Of a stretch of 6,924 nucleotides of DNA, positions 5,320-6,924 are shown piece by piece; the stretch's first letter is position 1; each line of letters starts with the position of its first letter. The position numbers were made by a program, and so were the translations under genes. The stretch covers positions 1-6,924 of the forward strand of contig JASFRI010000221.1 of the NCBI GenBank assembly GCA_050115015.1. Direction: 5' to 3'. A model generated the notes under the pieces. The model ran no database searches, was not told the DNA's origin, and was given only the letters and a program-made list of their open reading frames with translations. Origin of the DNA: JASFRI01 sp050115015 (GTDB lineage: Bacteria; Acidobacteriota; Polarisedimenticolia; CBDVAL01).

Positions 5320-5469
5320 ATGGTCGTCTTCCTCTTCCTTCCTTCCGCGACAGCGCCGGAATGCAGACATGCAAGAGATCGCGGCGGCGACTTCCGCCTC
5401 TCGATCCGCAAGATGGGATTCGACTCCGAGGGCTGGCCCGTTCTCTCGGACCCGGATGATGGTCAGTAG
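5320..5469 (+). CDS. Possible small protein, 49 residues, unknown function
   Basis: In the gap between the converging POL and DUF72 genes, ATG 5320 is preceded by GGGAAGG about 9 bases away and opens a 49-residue frame ending TAG at 5467-5469. The product begins hydrophobic (MVVFLFLPSATAPEC) and becomes charged and acidic (IRKMGFDSEGWPVLSDPDDGQ). I recognise no family. Third positions are less uniformly G/C than in the neighbours, and the opposite strand is also open here, so this could be non-coding. The good ribosome site and same-strand position after POL are the only support. The rest of the 253-base gap shows only small G+C-rich palindromes (5274-5281, 5286-5295). Confidence 0.28.
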   Translation: MVVFLFLPSATAPECRHARDRGGDFRLSIRKMGFDSEGWPVLSDPDDGQ

Positions 5470-5524
5470 AGGTTCCGAACAGGGGACACAGGTCGAGGCG
5501 ACGCGACCCAGCCGATATCCCGGA

Positions 5525-6256
5525 TCACGATCCTCGCACGTATCGCCGCAGGTGGGCGGCATCGTCGACGGCGTGCCCGCCGAGGTCGTTGTTGAAGTAG
5601 GCGAAGACCGGAATGTCCTCGGCGAGCCACCGGCGGATGCGGCGCGCCTCCGCCGACAGCTTCTGGTGGGAGTACCCCCCGGCATAGTCGCGGCCATGGA
5701 AGCGCAGGTAGGTCCAGCCTGCGGTCCGCTCCCGGGGGTGATCCGGGATCTTGTCGTGGATGCACATCGCCGCATCGTGATCCGCGAGCACCTGCAGCAC
5801 GTCGTCGCGCAGCCAGCTCCGGTCCCGGAACTCCACCGCCCAGCGATGGCGGGAGGGGGCACGGTCGAGGAACGCCGCAAGCCGCCCCGGATCCGCGTGC
5901 CAGGAGGGGGGGAGCTGCACCAGGACCGGGCCCAGCATCGGGCCCAGGCCCTCCGCCGCGTCGAGGAAGCGGCCGATGGACCTGGCCGCGTCCCGCAGCT
6001 TCCGCAGGTGCGAGCCGTAGCGGCTGAACTTGACGGCGTAGAGGAAGCCCGTCGGCGCCACCTCGCGCCAGGACTCGAAGGTCTCCCGGGACGGCAGGCG
6101 ATAGAAGGTGTTGTTGATCTCCACCGTGTCGAAGCTCCGGGCGTAGTGCCCGAACCAGTCGCGCTTCGGCAGGCCCGCGGGGTAGAAGCGTCCGCGCCAG
6201 TGGTCATACTGGTACCCGGACGTGCCGACCCGCAGTCTGGCGCCATCGTCACTCAT
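5525..6256 (-). CDS. DUF72 (YecE-like) domain protein
   Basis: A 243-residue soluble protein that is a complete DUF72 domain. This family has a TIM-barrel fold, and its function is not established. Family hallmarks in order are GTSGYQYDHWRGRFYP (11-26), FDTVEINNTFYRLP (42-55), YAVKFSRYGSH, VLVQLPPSW, WAVEFRDRSW, YLRFHGRDYAGGYS and FAYFNNDLGGHA near the end. The conserved aromatic, Asp/Glu and Asn residues suggest a sugar-hydrolase-like pocket, but that is inference. The start chosen is ATG 6256, ten residues before GTSGY as is usual. The frame stays open upstream to 6457 with no family sequence, and no strong Shine-Dalgarno is visible. It converges on the LigD genes and diverges from the SRPBCC gene by 172 bases. 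It is not in their operon, although DUF72 genes are sometimes found near repair genes. Confidence 0.9.
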   Translation of the reverse strand: MSDDGARLRVGTSGYQYDHWRGRFYPAGLPKRDWFGHYARSFDTVEINNTFYRLPSRETFESWREVAPTGFLYAVKFSRYGSHLRKLRDAARSIGRFLDAAEGLGPMLGPVLVQLPPSWHADPGRLAAFLDRAPSRHRWAVEFRDRSWLRDDVLQVLADHDAAMCIHDKIPDHPRERTAGWTYLRFHGRDYAGGYSHQKLSAEARRIRRWLAEDIPVFAYFNNDLGGHAVDDAAHLRRYVRGS

Positions 6257-6377
6257 CCCGGGGAGGGTATCGAAGACGCCGCCGGACGCGTGCCCGGGAA
6301 TGGGAGAACCTCCGGTTGGCCGGCGGCCGCCGCGATGACATCGTGAACGCCTTGAGCAACTGTCGAGCGCGGGCCCG

Positions 6378-6396
6378 GGTTCCGGATCGCCGGACC
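6378..6396 (+). promoter_or_regulatory. Hairpin in the divergent promoter region before the SRPBCC gene
   Basis: TCCGG (6381-6385) pairs with CCGGA (6390-6394) around an ATCG loop. GG (6378-6379) and CC (6395-6396) extend the stem across a one-base bulge. It lies 33 bases before the SRPBCC start, within the 172-base divergent region. A TTGAGC (6352-6357) could serve as a -35, but no AT-rich -10 follows. A 10-base palindrome (6322-6331) is also present. A regulatory role is a guess in such G+C-rich DNA. Confidence 0.2.
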
Positions 6397-6413
6397 GGGA
6401 GCGGCCGTCCGCC

Positions 6414-6425
6414 GAGGAAGGGAGG
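6414..6425 (+). promoter_or_regulatory. Strong purine-rich ribosome binding site of the SRPBCC gene
   Basis: An unbroken purine run GAGGAAGGGAGGAAG directly precedes ATG 6429. GGAGG at 6421-6425 is only three bases from the start, while AGGA at 6415-6418 is about ten away. This fixes the start and predicts efficient translation, unlike the weak sites of most other genes here. Confidence 0.7.
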
Positions 6426-6428
6426 AAG

Positions 6429-6860
6429 ATGAGCGAACCGGTCACCCATACCATCATCGTGAAGCGGCACGTCCCGGACGTCTACGAGGCCTGGGCGAAT
6501 CCGGAACGGCTGCCGGAGTTCCTTCCCCGGGTGAAGCGGGTCGTGCGCACCGGGGAGCGCACCTCGCACTGGAGCGTGGAGGGCGCGAAGGGACGACGCC
6601 TGGAGTGCGACGTGGAATGCACGCGCCTGGAGAAGAACAAGCGCGTGGCGTGGAACAGCACCGGGGGCGACGTGAAGACCAGCGGCCAGGTCACCTTCAC
6701 GGGGCTGCCGCAACACGAGACCCAGGTCACGGCGACGTGGCAGTTCCTGCCGCCGGACGGCCCGAACGGCAAGGACGTCGCCCCGACGGCGGAACAGGAG
6801 GACATGCTCATGGAGGATCTTTTGAGCTTCAAGCGGTTCATCGAGGGCCGGGACGGATAA
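6429..6860 (+). CDS. SRPBCC-family protein (polyketide cyclase/START-like)
   Basis: A 143-residue single-domain protein of the SRPBCC helix-grip fold. The N-terminal strand THTIIVKRHVPDVYEAW leads to the family signature NPERLPEFLPRVKRV. HWSVEGAKG follows, then an alternating strand pattern ending RVAWNST, a strand with GQVTFTGL, QVTATWQFLPP, and a C-terminal helix (about 120-138, MLMEDLLSFKRFIEG) that would close the hydrophobic cavity. Family members bind or transform small hydrophobic ligands, and many are annotated as cyclase/dehydrase; no catalytic residues can be assigned here. The strong ribosome site supports the start at 6429. It stands alone on this strand, divergent from DUF72, with no following gene before the edge. 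The ligand is unknown, and a stress-related role seen for similar proteins in soil bacteria is only a possibility. Confidence 0.87.
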   Translation: MSEPVTHTIIVKRHVPDVYEAWANPERLPEFLPRVKRVVRTGERTSHWSVEGAKGRRLECDVECTRLEKNKRVAWNSTGGDVKTSGQVTFTGLPQHETQVTATWQFLPPDGPNGKDVAPTAEQEDMLMEDLLSFKRFIEGRDG

Positions 6861-6870
6861 TCCCGATCCC

Positions 6871-6890
6871 GGACCGCCGGGCCCGGTTCC
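6871..6890 (+). terminator. Weak hairpin downstream of the SRPBCC gene
   Basis: GGACCG (6871-6876) can pair with CGGTTCC (6884-6890) with one bulged T around a C/G-rich loop, 10 bases after the SRPBCC stop. There is no T-tract, so termination by this element is doubtful. The 34 bases to the right edge show no supported gene; an ATG at 6891 lacks a ribosome site. Confidence 0.2.
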
Positions 6891-6924
6891 ATGACCCGGA
6901 CGGACTCCCTACACCGACGAGGCC

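Noticed and set aside
5284..5524. Antisense open frame in the gap after DUF72 containing CVPC, possibly zinc-ribbon-like
   Set aside because: It has only one CxxC pair, no ATG before it, and is continuous with a shadow frame of DUF72.
6257..6457. N-terminal extension of the DUF72 protein to 6457
   Set aside because: The extension has no family sequence and would overlap the SRPBCC start. The family normally begins about ten residues before GTSGY, matching ATG 6256.
6891..6924. Start of a further + strand gene at ATG 6891
   Set aside because: Only 11 codons are visible, there is no ribosome site, and no recognisable sequence, so it cannot be supported.
1..6924. Defence island, CRISPR array, insertion sequence, tRNA or integration site
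   Set aside because: No direct-repeat arrays, transposase motifs, terminal repeats or cloverleaf sequences were seen. The genes are ordinary chromosomal families apart from the split LigD.

Overview
The window is a gene-dense, strongly G+C-rich stretch of bacterial chromosome, with G or C dominating third codon positions in every real gene. Two NarL/FixJ-type response regulators, a bacterial non-homologous end-joining (NHEJ) ligase/polymerase system, and DoxX-like, DUF72 and SRPBCC proteins suggest a free-living, probably soil or sediment bacterium with a large genome. The sequence alone does not fix the phylum. There is no rRNA, tRNA, insertion sequence or CRISPR array.

Layout, left to right. 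(1) The C-terminal third of a CaCA-family cation/Ca2+ exchanger enters from the left edge on the + strand and ends at 390. (2) Two tandem, clearly paralogous response-regulator genes lie on the - strand (1829-1101 then 1104-406) and overlap by ATGA, so they are probably translationally coupled. No histidine kinase is in the window. A hairpin over the exchanger stop codon may separate the converging transcripts. (3) At 1830-2380 there is no intact gene. The stretch holds a small palindrome beside a -10-like box upstream of the regulator operon, and a broken N-terminal fragment of a TrkA-C-type membrane protein carrying a one-base frameshift. (4) A + strand run from 2381 to 5271 encodes a four-helix DoxX-like membrane protein, then three stand-alone LigD modules: 3'-phosphoesterase (PE), ATP-dependent DNA ligase (LIG) and primase-polymerase (POL). 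Start and stop codons overlap or nearly touch throughout, and a 16-codon mini-ORF bridges DoxX and PE. (5) A convergent DUF72 gene follows on the - strand (6256-5525). The 253-base gap before it contains one possible 49-residue ORF. (6) An SRPBCC (polyketide cyclase/START-like) gene on the + strand (6429-6860) diverges from DUF72.

The core is the NHEJ cassette. In Pseudomonas-type LigD the PE, LIG and POL activities form one polypeptide in that order. Here the same order is kept but each activity is its own protein with its catalytic residues intact, so the end-processing nuclease, ligase and gap-filling polymerase must assemble in trans, presumably through Ku encoded outside the window. I see no wholly new system. 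The least ordinary points are the fully split LigD, the start-stop chain linking it to a membrane-protein gene, the decayed TrkA-C relic, and the kinase-less regulator pair.
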